Source of the DNA: a bacterium
Lineage (GTDB): Bacteria; Patescibacteriota; Minisyncoccia; Phycocordibacterales; GCA-002787175
Assembly: GCA_030699905.1 (NCBI GenBank)
Contig: JAUYKQ010000001.1
Coordinates: forward strand, 1-53,094
Length of the DNA: 53,094 nucleotides
Direction of reading: 5' to 3'
Shown here: in pieces, positions 1 to 7,024 of the stretch
Layout: each line of letters opens with the position of its first letter
How positions within the stretch are numbered: position 1 is the first letter of the stretch
Program-made: the position numbers and the translations under genes
The notes under the pieces: generated by a model
What the model was told of the DNA's origin: nothing
Seen by the model: only the letters and a program-made list of their open reading frames with translations
Database searches by the model: none

Positions 1-315
1 AGAAAGGAAATTATTGAGTCCTTCAGGGCGGTTGACGGAGTGGTTATAACAAAACATCGCAGAAACCCACAAGACATGAGCGTTTGCGAAGCTTTAAAAA
101 CAGTCAGGCCGGATGTTTTTGCAAACGGCGGAGACAGAGACAAAGCGGACGCCCATAGGAAAAGTTCTTCTCTTAATCCCGAGCAGGCCCTTTGTCGGAG
201 AATTGGCATAAAAATGGTTTTTAATGTCGGCAGGGGCGGAAAAGTTCAATCCAGTTCTTGGCTTCTAAACGGGCATGAAAACAAAATTCAAAAATTAAGG
301 CATTTTTCTAAATAA
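1..315 (+). CDS. nucleotidyltransferase (cytidylyl/adenylyltransferase-like), C-terminal part
   Basis: The frame is open from the first base of the window, so the start lies upstream and only about 104 C-terminal residues are present. The stretches RPDVFANGGDR and MVFNVGRGGKVQSSSWLL resemble the C-terminal half of the nucleotidylyltransferase fold (glycerol-3-phosphate cytidylyltransferase / RfaE-like family), where an Ser-rich loop near the C-terminus contacts the nucleotide. The family activates sugar or polyol phosphates with a nucleotide for envelope polymers. The HxGH motif that would prove activity would be in the missing N-terminal half. The assignment is from recalled family resemblance and the substrate is unknown. 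Confidence 0.6.
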   Translation, partial: RKEIIESFRAVDGVVITKHRRNPQDMSVCEALKTVRPDVFANGGDRDKADAHRKSSSLNPEQALCRRIGIKMVFNVGRGGKVQSSSWLLNGHENKIQKLRHFSK

Positions 316-319
316 TTTT

Positions 320-471
320 GTAACCCCTCTCATTCTTATTCTCCCTTTCGTAAAGGGAGTACCCGAGTCAGCGAGGGGGAGGGATTTTTAAATCCTCCGT
401 CACATAAGAATGTGCCACCTCCTTTAAAAAGGAGGAATAAAGCCATTTTTCTGCAGTGTGAGGGGTTGCAT
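320..471. repeat. palindrome-rich intergenic repeat element
   Basis: The ends are imperfect inverted repeats (GTAACCCCTCTCATTC on the left, the complement of GCAACCCCTCACACTG on the right). Inside are nested hairpins: CTCCCTTTCGTAAAGGGAG, GGAGGGATTT with AAATCCTCC, and CCTCCTTTAAAAAGGAGG. It fills the gap before the permease gene and looks like a REP/MITE-type element. No coding potential is seen. Confidence 0.6.
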
Positions 472-503
472 AATTCCCTCTTTTCTTAAAACTTGACTGA
501 TGT

Positions 504-509
504 TATAAT
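504..509 (+). promoter_or_regulatory. extended -10 box, leaderless start
   Basis: TGTTATAAT is an extended -10 (TG-N-TATAAT) ending six bases before the ATG of the permease, so the transcript should begin at or next to the start codon. No Shine-Dalgarno sequence is present. Confidence 0.65.
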
Positions 510-515
510 TTTTTT

Positions 516-1535
516 ATGCAAACAAGCCATAGAGTTCAAGCATCGTTTTACGTCGTAGTTTTGGTGGCGATGCTTATTATCGCTTATTTTATATTCAAGC
601 CGTATTTTTCGGCTATGTTTTTGGCCCTCATATTGGCGGTGGTTTTTCGTTCAATGCATGACCGTATTTTCTTCGCGATGGGGCGCCACCGCGCCACCTC
701 GGCGGTACTGACGCTCGGTGTCGTAGTGGCAATAATACTTTTGCCCATAGCGGGCGTCAGTTTTCTGATTTTCCAAGAAGCCGAATCGGTTCTTCAAGGC
801 AATCAATTTGATTTTGGGGCGGTGAGAAATGTTTCTTTCTATGTTGAAAATGCCATAAACCAGTTTGTTCCTTTTGAGGCGGAGGTTGACTTTGAAAAGA
901 TGTTAAGGCAGGGGGCGGCTATTGTGGTTGAAAACCTTGGAAATATATTTACGCAGATTTTCCACGTGATATTCCTTCTGTTTATCATGCTCTTGTCTCT
1001 TTTCTACTTTTTCAGAGACGGCGACTATTTTAAGGAAAAATTTATCTGGCTTTCGCCTTTTTCCGATGAGTACGACAGGAATATAATCGGAAGATTTGAA
1101 ACGGCCGTGAATTCGGTGGTGCGAGGAGTCATCTTCATAGCTATAATTCAAGGCATTGTTTCGGGAATAGGTTTTTGGATTTTTGGAGTTCCAAATCCGG
1201 TGTTATGGGGGACAGCTGCCGGTTTCTCGGCTCTTATTCCTTTTGTCGGCACGACCTTGGTAACCCTTCCTGCAATTATTTATTTACTGCTGACAAAAGG
1301 GGTCTTGATGACCATCGGACTTGTTTTGTGGTCGGCTATCGCGGTCGGTCTTATTGATAATATTTTCGGGCCTATCCTTATGAAGAGGAGCGGACTTGAA
1401 ATCCACCCTCTGCTTATACTTATCTCCGTCTTGGGAGGTATAGCTTTTTTTGGTCCCGTCGGGATTTTGGCCGGACCCATAGCTCTTGCCCTTCTTATCG
1501 CTCTTTTTGACTTGTTTCCGGCGGTGGTGAAGTAA
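516..1535 (+). CDS. AI-2E family transporter (PerM-like membrane protein)
   Basis: A 339-residue polytopic membrane protein with about eight hydrophobic segments: a pair near the N-terminus, one near residue 70, and several after residue 140. Its length, the short soluble stretch at residues 85-140, and the C-terminal pattern with GLIDNIFGPILMKR and GGIAFFGPVGILAGP match the AI-2E transporter family (PerM/YtvI). Members are linked to export of autoinducer-2 or to ion antiport, but the substrate cannot be read from sequence. The start is the ATG six bases after a TATAAT box. The next gene begins 37 bases after the stop and may be co-transcribed. Confidence 0.85.
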   Translation: MQTSHRVQASFYVVVLVAMLIIAYFIFKPYFSAMFLALILAVVFRSMHDRIFFAMGRHRATSAVLTLGVVVAIILLPIAGVSFLIFQEAESVLQGNQFDFGAVRNVSFYVENAINQFVPFEAEVDFEKMLRQGAAIVVENLGNIFTQIFHVIFLLFIMLLSLFYFFRDGDYFKEKFIWLSPFSDEYDRNIIGRFETAVNSVVRGVIFIAIIQGIVSGIGFWIFGVPNPVLWGTAAGFSALIPFVGTTLVTLPAIIYLLLTKGVLMTIGLVLWSAIAVGLIDNIFGPILMKRSGLEIHPLLILISVLGGIAFFGPVGILAGPIALALLIALFDLFPAVVK

Positions 1536-1571
1536 CATAATCTCAAATGCGAGCTTCCAATGCAAGAGTGA

Positions 1572-3122
1572 ATGCCTAAAATTTCTCTCCCAAAACATCG
1601 GTCGTTTTATTTAGCTTTGGCAGTTTTGGTCGTGTATGTCGCTCTTACGATAGTCATTGCTTTACATCCGTCCTTGGCCGGATATTTACAGGGGGTCATA
1701 TCTGACAACTCGTTTGCGAGCGCGGTGATTTTTATCGGTCTTGTGATTTTCGGCATCGTGTTCGCGCCGGTAGCCGTTTGGCCTCTTATACCGGTCGCCG
1801 CGGTCTTGTTCGGTCCTTTTTGGACGGCGGTTTACAATATAATAGGGTGGACTATAGGCGCCGTCATCGCCTTTTGGTTTGCCAGAAAATTCGGCAAGCC
1901 GGTTCTCAAACATTTTGTTTCGCTTGAAAAAATAGAAAGGTTTGAGGCGTATCTGCCGAGAAAATCGCATTTTTGGACCATGGTTTTTTTGCGGATTGTT
2001 TTGCCTGTGGATGTTTTGAGTTACGCAGTCGGACTTCTTAGCAATGTTACTTACCCTGTTTATATTTTTTCAACTTTTTTGGGTGTTTCGCCTTTTTCTT
2101 TCATTTTCGCTTACGGCGGAGAAGCTTTTTTGACAGGCAGGGCGGGCGTGTTTGTTGTTGCCGGCTTTATCGGGGCCGTCGTGTTTGCCGTGGTGCTATT
2201 TGCCCTTCTAAAGAGGAAAGGATATACTCGCCCTATGAAGAAGACCATTGTCACTCATAGCGGTACTTTTCACGCCGATGATGTTTTTGCTTGCGCCGCC
2301 ATTTTACGGCTTTTCGGCGATGCTGAAATTATCCGCACCAGAGAGGAAGAAAAAATAGAGAAAGGAGACATTGTTTTTGACGTTGGTTCGGAATATGACG
2401 CGGGCAGGTCGCGTTTTGACCACCATCAAGAGGGGGGAGCGGGAGTGAGAGCAAACGGTATACCCTACGCCTCTTTCGGTCTGGTTTGGAAACATTTTGG
2501 AAAAGAAATATGCGGAAACGACGAGGTGGTCGCTAAAAAAATAGACGAAGAATTGGTGGCTCCCATTGACGCGGAAGACAACGGCTTTGGCGAAAGAAGG
2601 CCTTTTTCAGGGGAAACATTTCCGTATTTAATACAAGATGCCGTTTCAAGTTTTAATCCGACATGGAAGGAAAAAGAAAACAGCGAAGGAGCGGACGAAA
2701 AGTTCAAGGAAGCCGTATTGTTCGCCGGACAGGTTTTAGACAGAATGATTTTTCGGCAAAAACACAAAGAGGAAGCGCGAGGTTTGGTGGAACAGGCATA
2801 CAATGACTCCGCGGATAAACGTATTGTGATTTTGGACAAAGAGTACTCTTGGCAGGATGTAGTGGCAGAATTTCCAGAGCCACTTTTTGTCATAAGGCCG
2901 GACATTTCAAGTGGCAACTGGATAGTGTCTGCCGTCAGAAAAACCAGGCATTCTTTTGAAAGCCGAAAAAAACTGCCGGCCGAATGGGCGGGAAAAAGGA
3001 GTAAAGAACTTGTGGCGACTACGGGAGTAGAAGACGCGGTCTTCTGTCATAACGGCAGGTTTATAGCTGTGGCGGGAAGCAGGGAGGGGGCGACAAAGCT
3101 TGCAAAGCAAGCTATTAAGTAG
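1572..3122 (+). CDS. VTT/TVP38 membrane domain fused to MYG1 (UPF0160) hydrolase
   Basis: One uninterrupted 516-codon frame joins two families. Residues 1 to about 220 are a membrane protein of the VTT/TVP38 (DedA-like) family: several hydrophobic helices and the glycine-patterned core from FGPFWTAVYNIIGW to WFARKFGK. From Met222 the sequence is a full-length MYG1-type protein of 295 residues with the DHH-like metal motifs HSGTFHADDVFA and FDHHQ. Human MYG1 has been reported as a 3'-5' RNA exonuclease, and VTT proteins include lipid scramblases. No stop separates the parts. The internal Met could be the start of a once separate MYG1 gene, so a fused protein, internal initiation, or both are possible. 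I have not seen this fusion described. Confidence 0.8.
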   Translation: MPKISLPKHRSFYLALAVLVVYVALTIVIALHPSLAGYLQGVISDNSFASAVIFIGLVIFGIVFAPVAVWPLIPVAAVLFGPFWTAVYNIIGWTIGAVIAFWFARKFGKPVLKHFVSLEKIERFEAYLPRKSHFWTMVFLRIVLPVDVLSYAVGLLSNVTYPVYIFSTFLGVSPFSFIFAYGGEAFLTGRAGVFVVAGFIGAVVFAVVLFALLKRKGYTRPMKKTIVTHSGTFHADDVFACAAILRLFGDAEIIRTREEEKIEKGDIVFDVGSEYDAGRSRFDHHQEGGAGVRANGIPYASFGLVWKHFGKEICGNDEVVAKKIDEELVAPIDAEDNGFGERRPFSGETFPYLIQDAVSSFNPTWKEKENSEGADEKFKEAVLFAGQVLDRMIFRQKHKEEARGLVEQAYNDSADKRIVILDKEYSWQDVVAEFPEPLFVIRPDISSGNWIVSAVRKTRHSFESRKKLPAEWAGKRSKELVATTGVEDAVFCHNGRFIAVAGSREGATKLAKQAIK

Positions 3123-3230
3123 AAAGTTCATCAAGTTCATAAAGTTTATCAAGTAAGATGGGGGAAGGAAGAAGTAGAAAGTTCATAAAGTTCATAAAGT
3201 TTATAAAGTTAGGATAGGTAAAAGAGTAGA
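3123..3230. repeat. left AAGTTCATAAAGTTTAT word array
   Basis: Degenerate 8-9 base words (AAGTTCATC, AAGTTCATA, AAGTTTATC, AAGTTTATA) are repeated two blocks deep between the MYG1 fusion and the S23 gene. The reverse complement of the same words follows the S23 gene, so the gene lies inside a large inverted repeat. Confidence 0.7.
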
Positions 3231-3250
3231 AAGTGAAGAGTATAATAAGT

Positions 3251-3595
3251 ATGAGAATAGAAAAATTTGAGGACATATTGTCTTGGCAAAAAGCGGTAAA
3301 GTTGGCTGTTTTTGTCTATAAAGTTTTTGAAAAAAATCGGGACTATGGATTTAAGGATCAAGTACAAAGAGCCGTATTAAGCATTTCCAACAATATCGCG
3401 GAAGGTTATGAACGAAGAAGCAATAAAGAATTCAAGCAGTTCTTGTATATTGCAAAAGGTTCTTGCGGTGAAGTCCGTTCCATGGCGTATGTTGCTTTAG
3501 ATATGAAATACTTAAACAAAAACGATTTTGACAAAATGTATTCGGATTCGTCGGAAATATCCAGACTTCTTTCCGGACTTATTAAAACTCTTTAG
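3251..3595 (+). CDS. four-helix-bundle protein, S23 / 23S rRNA intervening-sequence family
   Basis: A 114-residue helical protein starting MRIEKFEDILSWQKA. The pattern of an N-terminal W-x-K-A helix, then QVQRAVLSISNNIAEGYER, then SNKEFKQFLYIAKGS identifies the S23/IVP four-helix-bundle family (TIGR02436). The first members were found in intervening sequences within 23S rRNA genes, and the family is distantly related to the Avd protein of diversity-generating retroelements. The molecular role is unknown. I chose the ATG at 3251, where the family's conserved start lies, over an upstream GTG at 3233. It sits alone between two inverted arrays of short repeats, like the rRNA-borne copies that sit in a stem, which suggests a mobile or formerly mobile unit. 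Confidence 0.85.
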   Translation: MRIEKFEDILSWQKAVKLAVFVYKVFEKNRDYGFKDQVQRAVLSISNNIAEGYERRSNKEFKQFLYIAKGSCGEVRSMAYVALDMKYLNKNDFDKMYSDSSEISRLLSGLIKTL

Positions 3596-3599
3596 TTGT

Positions 3600-3733
3600 T
3601 TTTACTTGATGGACTTGATAAACTCTTCTCCGTTCTTACTTGATAAACTTGTAACTTGATTAACTCGATAAACTCTTCTCTGTTCTTACTTGATGAACTT
3701 TATGAACTTTATGAACTTGATAAACTTAATTAT
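3600..3733. repeat. right word array, inverted partner of 3123-3230
   Basis: Repeated ACTTGATGAACTTTATGAAC-type words, reading as the reverse complement of the left array. They continue to the obg start codon and are open in the obg frame, which artificially lengthens that reading frame upstream. Confidence 0.7.
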
Positions 3734-4702
3734 ATGCTTATTGACGAATTAAATTTGCGATTATCGGCCGGTCGCGGAGGCGACGGTGTTGTGCGCTGGT
3801 TGCACCTTAAAGGTAAAGAGTTTTCCGGTCCCGCGGGCGGAGATGGCGGTCGTGGCGCCGATGTCTATGTTTTAGGTGTTCGCGACATAGGCAAACTTTC
3901 TGACTATAGGAATAAAAAAGAATTCTTGGCTGAAGACGGCGGTAACGGGAAAAACAAAAGCCAAAAGGGAGCGAACGGCAAGGACTTGGTAATCAGCATG
4001 CCGGTCGGTTCGGTGATAACTGATATGGAGACGGGAAAAACCTGCGAGCTTTTACAAGAGGGCGAGAAAATTTTACTGCTCAAAGGAGGAAACGGCGGAT
4101 ATGGCAACGAGCATTTTAAGGGTTCTGTAAATCAAAGGCCGAAGGAGTGGACTGCCGGCAAAGAGGGTGAAAAAGGTAATTTTTATATAGAGCTTCGACT
4201 TATCGCGGACGCCGGATTTGTAGGACTTCCAAACGCCGGCAAGACCTCTCTTTTGAATGAGCTGACTCGCGCCGGAGCAAAAGTCGGAGCATATCAGTTT
4301 ACGACATTGGAGCCAAACCTCGGCGCGTTTTACGGTTTTGTTTTAGCCGATATTCCGGGACTTATTGAAGGGGCGGCAGAGGGCAAAGGTTTAGGACACA
4401 AGTTCTTGCGCCATGTCAGGCGCACCAAGGTTATCTTGCACTGCGTTTCTTTGGAAAATGAGGACCTGCTTGAAACTTACGATGCTGTGCGCGATGAACT
4501 CTTGGCTTACGCTTCGGAACTTATGGAAAAGAAAGAAATTATCATTTTGACGAAAACAGACACAAAAACGCCGAGCGAAATAAAAAAAGCAGTCAGAATG
4601 ATGAAGAAAAAGGCGAAGACCGTTCTCACTGTTTCTATTTTAAACGATGATGAACTAAAAAACTTTAAGGATGAACTTACAAAAATCTTGCGCTCCGATT
4701 GA
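3734..4702 (+). CDS. obg: GTPase Obg/CgtA, without C-terminal OCT domain
   Basis: A 322-residue Obg GTPase, a factor that binds the large ribosomal subunit and takes part in its assembly and stress responses. Residues 1-155 are the glycine-rich Obg fold (AGRGGDGVVRW, GPAGGDGGRG, LKGGNGGYGNEHF). The G domain has the P-loop GLPNAGKTS, switch II DIPGLIEGAAEGKGLG and a G4-like TKTD. The protein ends soon after the G domain, so the OCT domain of many Firmicutes members is missing. The start is set at MLIDELNLRLSAG. The 26 codons upstream in frame are translated repeat words and are excluded. The end is followed by a strong hairpin. Confidence 0.93.
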   Translation: MLIDELNLRLSAGRGGDGVVRWLHLKGKEFSGPAGGDGGRGADVYVLGVRDIGKLSDYRNKKEFLAEDGGNGKNKSQKGANGKDLVISMPVGSVITDMETGKTCELLQEGEKILLLKGGNGGYGNEHFKGSVNQRPKEWTAGKEGEKGNFYIELRLIADAGFVGLPNAGKTSLLNELTRAGAKVGAYQFTTLEPNLGAFYGFVLADIPGLIEGAAEGKGLGHKFLRHVRRTKVILHCVSLENEDLLETYDAVRDELLAYASELMEKKEIIILTKTDTKTPSEIKKAVRMMKKKAKTVLTVSILNDDELKNFKDELTKILRSD

Positions 4703-4704
4703 CT

Positions 4705-4729
4705 CGTATCAATACCTTGTATTGATACG
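4705..4729 (+). terminator. perfect 10-bp stem hairpin after obg
   Basis: CGTATCAATA and TATTGATACG pair perfectly around a 5-base loop immediately after the obg stop. No T run follows directly, so it may be a 3' stabiliser or attenuating hairpin rather than a true intrinsic terminator. Confidence 0.45.
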
Positions 4730-4777
4730 GACGGCGGTGTTTTGTAAAAAAAACCAAAAAAAGATAGAATACAGCTC

Positions 4778-4864
4778 ATGACTGACACTTCAAAATACAA
4801 GCCGACTATAGGTTTGGAAATACCCTCCTTCGCTAAAGCTACGGACGGGCAAGCACGCTTATGA
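4778..4864 (+). pseudogene. 28-codon GatB N-terminal stub ending in a repeat, overlapping gatB start
   Basis: This short frame begins MTDTSKYKPTIGLEI, a normal-looking GatB N-terminus, then runs into SFAKATDGQA, a peptide that looks like a translated dispersed repeat. It stops with a TGA that overlaps the gatB ATG (ATGA). The real gatB also begins YPTIGLEI, and its codons for those residues differ at most third positions from the stub. The stub is therefore not a fresh tandem duplication. A -10-like TAGAAT ends seven bases before its ATG, so it may be translated as a leader peptide coupled to gatB. Reading it as a remnant of a replaced gatB is inference. Confidence 0.6.
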
Positions 4865-6315
4865 AAACTTATTACCCAACAATTGGACTTGAAATACATG
4901 CCGAACTCAAAACAAAGACGAAAATGTTTTGCGATTCCAAAAACGATCCGGATGAAACAGTGCCCAATGTCAATGTGTGTCCGGTTTGTGTGGGTCATCC
5001 GGGAACGTTGCCGACAATAAACAAGCAGGCCGTCAAGCATGTTTTGAAATTCGGAGTGGCTGTCGGCGGAAAACTGGCGAACTTCTGTGAATTTGATCGT
5101 AAAAATTATTTTTATCCGGACATTCCCAAAGGTTATCAGATAAGCCAGTATAAATATCCGTTGGTTTCCGGAGGGGAACTGGCCGGAATAAAACTCACTC
5201 GCGTGCATTTGGAGGAAGACACCGGAACATCTATTCATGACAGGGGTGACCACACCCTGCTTGACTTCAACAGGGCGGGTTTGCCTCTTATGGAGCTTGT
5301 GACAGAGCCGGTTATGCATTCAGCAAAAGAAGCGGGCGATTTTGCCCGTGAACTTCGGCTTTTACTGCGTGTTTTGGATGTGGCGGAAGCAAATATGGAA
5401 AAAGGAGAGATGAGAGTGGAAGCGAATATAAGCGTAAAGTGTGATGCAAGAAGTGAAAAGACGGAAAATGAAGAAAAAGAAGAAGAACTGGGGACGAAAG
5501 TGGAAGTAAAAAATTTAAACTCCTTTCGCGCGGTTGAAAGGGCCGTTGAATACGAGATAAAAAGACAGACGGAAGTTTTGGAAAAAGGGGAAAAGGTTAC
5601 CCAAGAAACGCGCGGTTGGGATGAGAACAAAGGAGTAACGTTTAGCCAGAGAAGCAAAGAAGAAGCCCGTGACTACAGATATTTTCCAGAACCCGATTTA
5701 CCAAAACTTTTTATAAATGAAATTCCCGAATTTGGGGAGGATAACCTGCGGAAAGAACTGCCGGAATTGCCTTGGCAAAAAAGACAAAGGTACAAAGATG
5801 ACTTCGGTTTAAACGATGAACAGACGGAGTTTTTCGTAACTAATGAAAGCTTTGCCGAATTTTTTGAAAATACGGCGAAAGAGCTAAATGATGTCCAAAA
5901 AGTCAAAATAGCCGCCAACTACATAATTTCCGATATTGCGGGACTTGTTAAAGCCACTTCAAAACCGTCAGGGCTTCCGTTCTCTCCTTTACAGTTTTCT
6001 TTACTGGTATCAATGATATTTTCGGCCGAAATTTCTTCACGTGGCGCGAAAGATATATTGGCTATAATGTATAAAGAGGGAGGAGATCCAAGGGCTATCG
6101 CAAAAGAAAAAAACCTTATTCAACAGTCAGACGAGAGTTCGGTCAGTAAAATGGCCGAAGAGATTATTTCAGAAAATCCAAAGGTGGTGTCGGAATACAA
6201 AGCCGGTAAAGAAGCGTCTATGCAATTTCTCATAGGTCAGGGTATGAAAAAGAGCAAGGGAAGTATAAATCCGGAAATGCTGAAAAAAATACTGGTAGAA
6301 ATCTTAAAAAAATAA
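4861..6315 (+). CDS. gatB: Asp-tRNA(Asn)/Glu-tRNA(Gln) amidotransferase subunit B
   Basis: A 484-residue GatB, the kinase/tRNA-binding subunit of the GatCAB amidotransferase that makes Gln-tRNA(Gln) or Asn-tRNA(Asn) from the misacylated tRNA. The N-terminal signature PTIGLEIHAELKTKTKMF is intact, followed by the paired cysteines of the zinc-binding family pattern (NVCPVCVGHPGTLP), RKNYFYPDIPKGYQISQY, DFNRAGLPLMELVTEP and SFRAVERAVEYEIKRQ. The C-terminal 150 residues form the YqeY-like tail domain ending with GSINPEMLKKIL. The start codon overlaps the stop of an upstream stub frame. gatA and gatC are not in the window. A hairpin repeat element follows. Confidence 0.95.
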   Translation: MKTYYPTIGLEIHAELKTKTKMFCDSKNDPDETVPNVNVCPVCVGHPGTLPTINKQAVKHVLKFGVAVGGKLANFCEFDRKNYFYPDIPKGYQISQYKYPLVSGGELAGIKLTRVHLEEDTGTSIHDRGDHTLLDFNRAGLPLMELVTEPVMHSAKEAGDFARELRLLLRVLDVAEANMEKGEMRVEANISVKCDARSEKTENEEKEEELGTKVEVKNLNSFRAVERAVEYEIKRQTEVLEKGEKVTQETRGWDENKGVTFSQRSKEEARDYRYFPEPDLPKLFINEIPEFGEDNLRKELPELPWQKRQRYKDDFGLNDEQTEFFVTNESFAEFFENTAKELNDVQKVKIAANYIISDIAGLVKATSKPSGLPFSPLQFSLLVSMIFSAEISSRGAKDILAIMYKEGGDPRAIAKEKNLIQQSDESSVSKMAEEIISENPKVVSEYKAGKEASMQFLIGQGMKKSKGSINPEMLKKILVEILKK

Positions 6316-6360
6316 AGAACTCGTCTTGTATTATTTCTTCGGTTTACTCATTAGAAGCTT

Positions 6361-6496
6361 GAATTACGAAATACAGCAGGCGCCCCCACGAGGAAAGTCA
6401 CAAAAAAGTGACCTGAGCCCAGGGCAAGCGCCCTTGGAGCGGTCACTTTTTTGGGAGCTTTCCCTCGTGGGGGGGGGAGCAGGTGTTTCGTAATTC
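6361..6496. repeat. 136-bp terminal-inverted-repeat hairpin element, copy 1
   Basis: The element begins GAATTACGAAATACAGCAGG and ends in the matching inverse (TTTCGTAATTC). The arms continue as CCCCCACGAGG with CCTCGTGGGGG and AAAAAAGTGAC with GTCACTTTTTT, around a loop with GGGCAAGCGCCCTTGG. A second copy lies in the opposite orientation at 26587-26725. It has no ORF and no transposase, and resembles a MITE or REP-like element. Confidence 0.75.
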
Positions 6497-6589
6497 GCAA
6501 TACATAACGCTCGCTAATGAGGCAAAATTGAAAATTCCCGTATTTATTTGGGTACTCGTGTATCTTTGAGCGACATTCCGCTTATGTAT

Positions 6590-6832
6590 TTAATCTTTTA
6601 TTGACCTTATGGTCAGCTTCCGCATTTTTGGCTTCCGGCGAACCTTTATCTCTCCCGTGCCATTTTCTATTTCGGTCAAAAGCGTCTGGAGGGAGTCATA
6701 TTTATAGAGGCGATAGTTGCTCATCGGGTGTCGTACCGGCTTTAGCTTGCCGGCCTTGTCCCAATTACGCAGGGTAAGGGGAGTAACTCCTAAAAACTGC
6801 GAGGCCTCTTTTATTGTCAAAAATTTAGACAT
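6590..6832 (-). CDS. small MerR-type helix-turn-helix DNA-binding protein
   Basis: An 80-residue protein beginning MSKFLTIKEASQFLGVTP. The segment TIKEASQFLGVTPLTLRNWD followed by GKLKPVRHPMSNYRLY is the MerR/excisionase winged helix: a recognition helix, then a wing with the conserved R-x-Y. There is no effector domain, only a basic tail (KVRRKPKMRK). Candidate roles are a repressor, or the DNA-binding part left from an IS607-type recombinase. The ATG is six bases from a TGGTATAAT box (minus strand, 6839-6844), so I exclude the 27 extra upstream codons. It is divergent to gap, and a 10-bp inverted repeat lies between the two promoters. Confidence 0.75.
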   Translation of the reverse strand: MSKFLTIKEASQFLGVTPLTLRNWDKAGKLKPVRHPMSNYRLYKYDSLQTLLTEIENGTGEIKVRRKPKMRKLTIRSIKD

Positions 6833-6903
6833 AAGGCAATTATACCATCTATCAATCTTTATAAATGTTGCAAACTGGGGAAAACTCCAAACGTCTCCCT
6901 TTA

Positions 6904-6949
6904 CGACATACACCTATTTTGGACGGCCGTCGCTAATTAGTGTATGTCG
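6904..6949. promoter_or_regulatory. inverted repeat in the HTH/gap divergent region, candidate operator
   Basis: CGACATACAC and GTGTATGTCG form a perfect 10-bp dyad with a 26-base interior that includes the smaller palindrome GACGGCCGTC. It lies just upstream of the gap promoter and 70 bases from the divergent HTH gene. Assigning the HTH protein as its ligand is inference. Confidence 0.4.
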
Positions 6950-6962
6950 CGAGGGGTACCTG

Positions 6963-6992
6963 TTGAAAACTCTGTTTTTTTTGAGGTATAAT
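6963..6992 (+). promoter_or_regulatory. gap promoter
   Basis: TTGAAA and TATAAT are separated by 18 bases, which gives a leader of about 26 bases before the gap ATG. An AAGGAG follows the -10 but lies 23 bases from the ATG, too far for normal Shine-Dalgarno use. Confidence 0.6.
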
Positions 6993-7024
6993 GGTAAGGA
7001 GTTGTTAATAACAATAGATTATTT

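Noticed and set aside
3656-3733. N-terminal extension of Obg
   Set aside because: The 26 extra codons are translated word repeats (LDELYELYELDKL) outside the Obg fold.
4507-5319. Long minus-strand frame opposite obg/gatB
   Set aside because: It spans two clear genes on the other strand, has no family features and no promoter.
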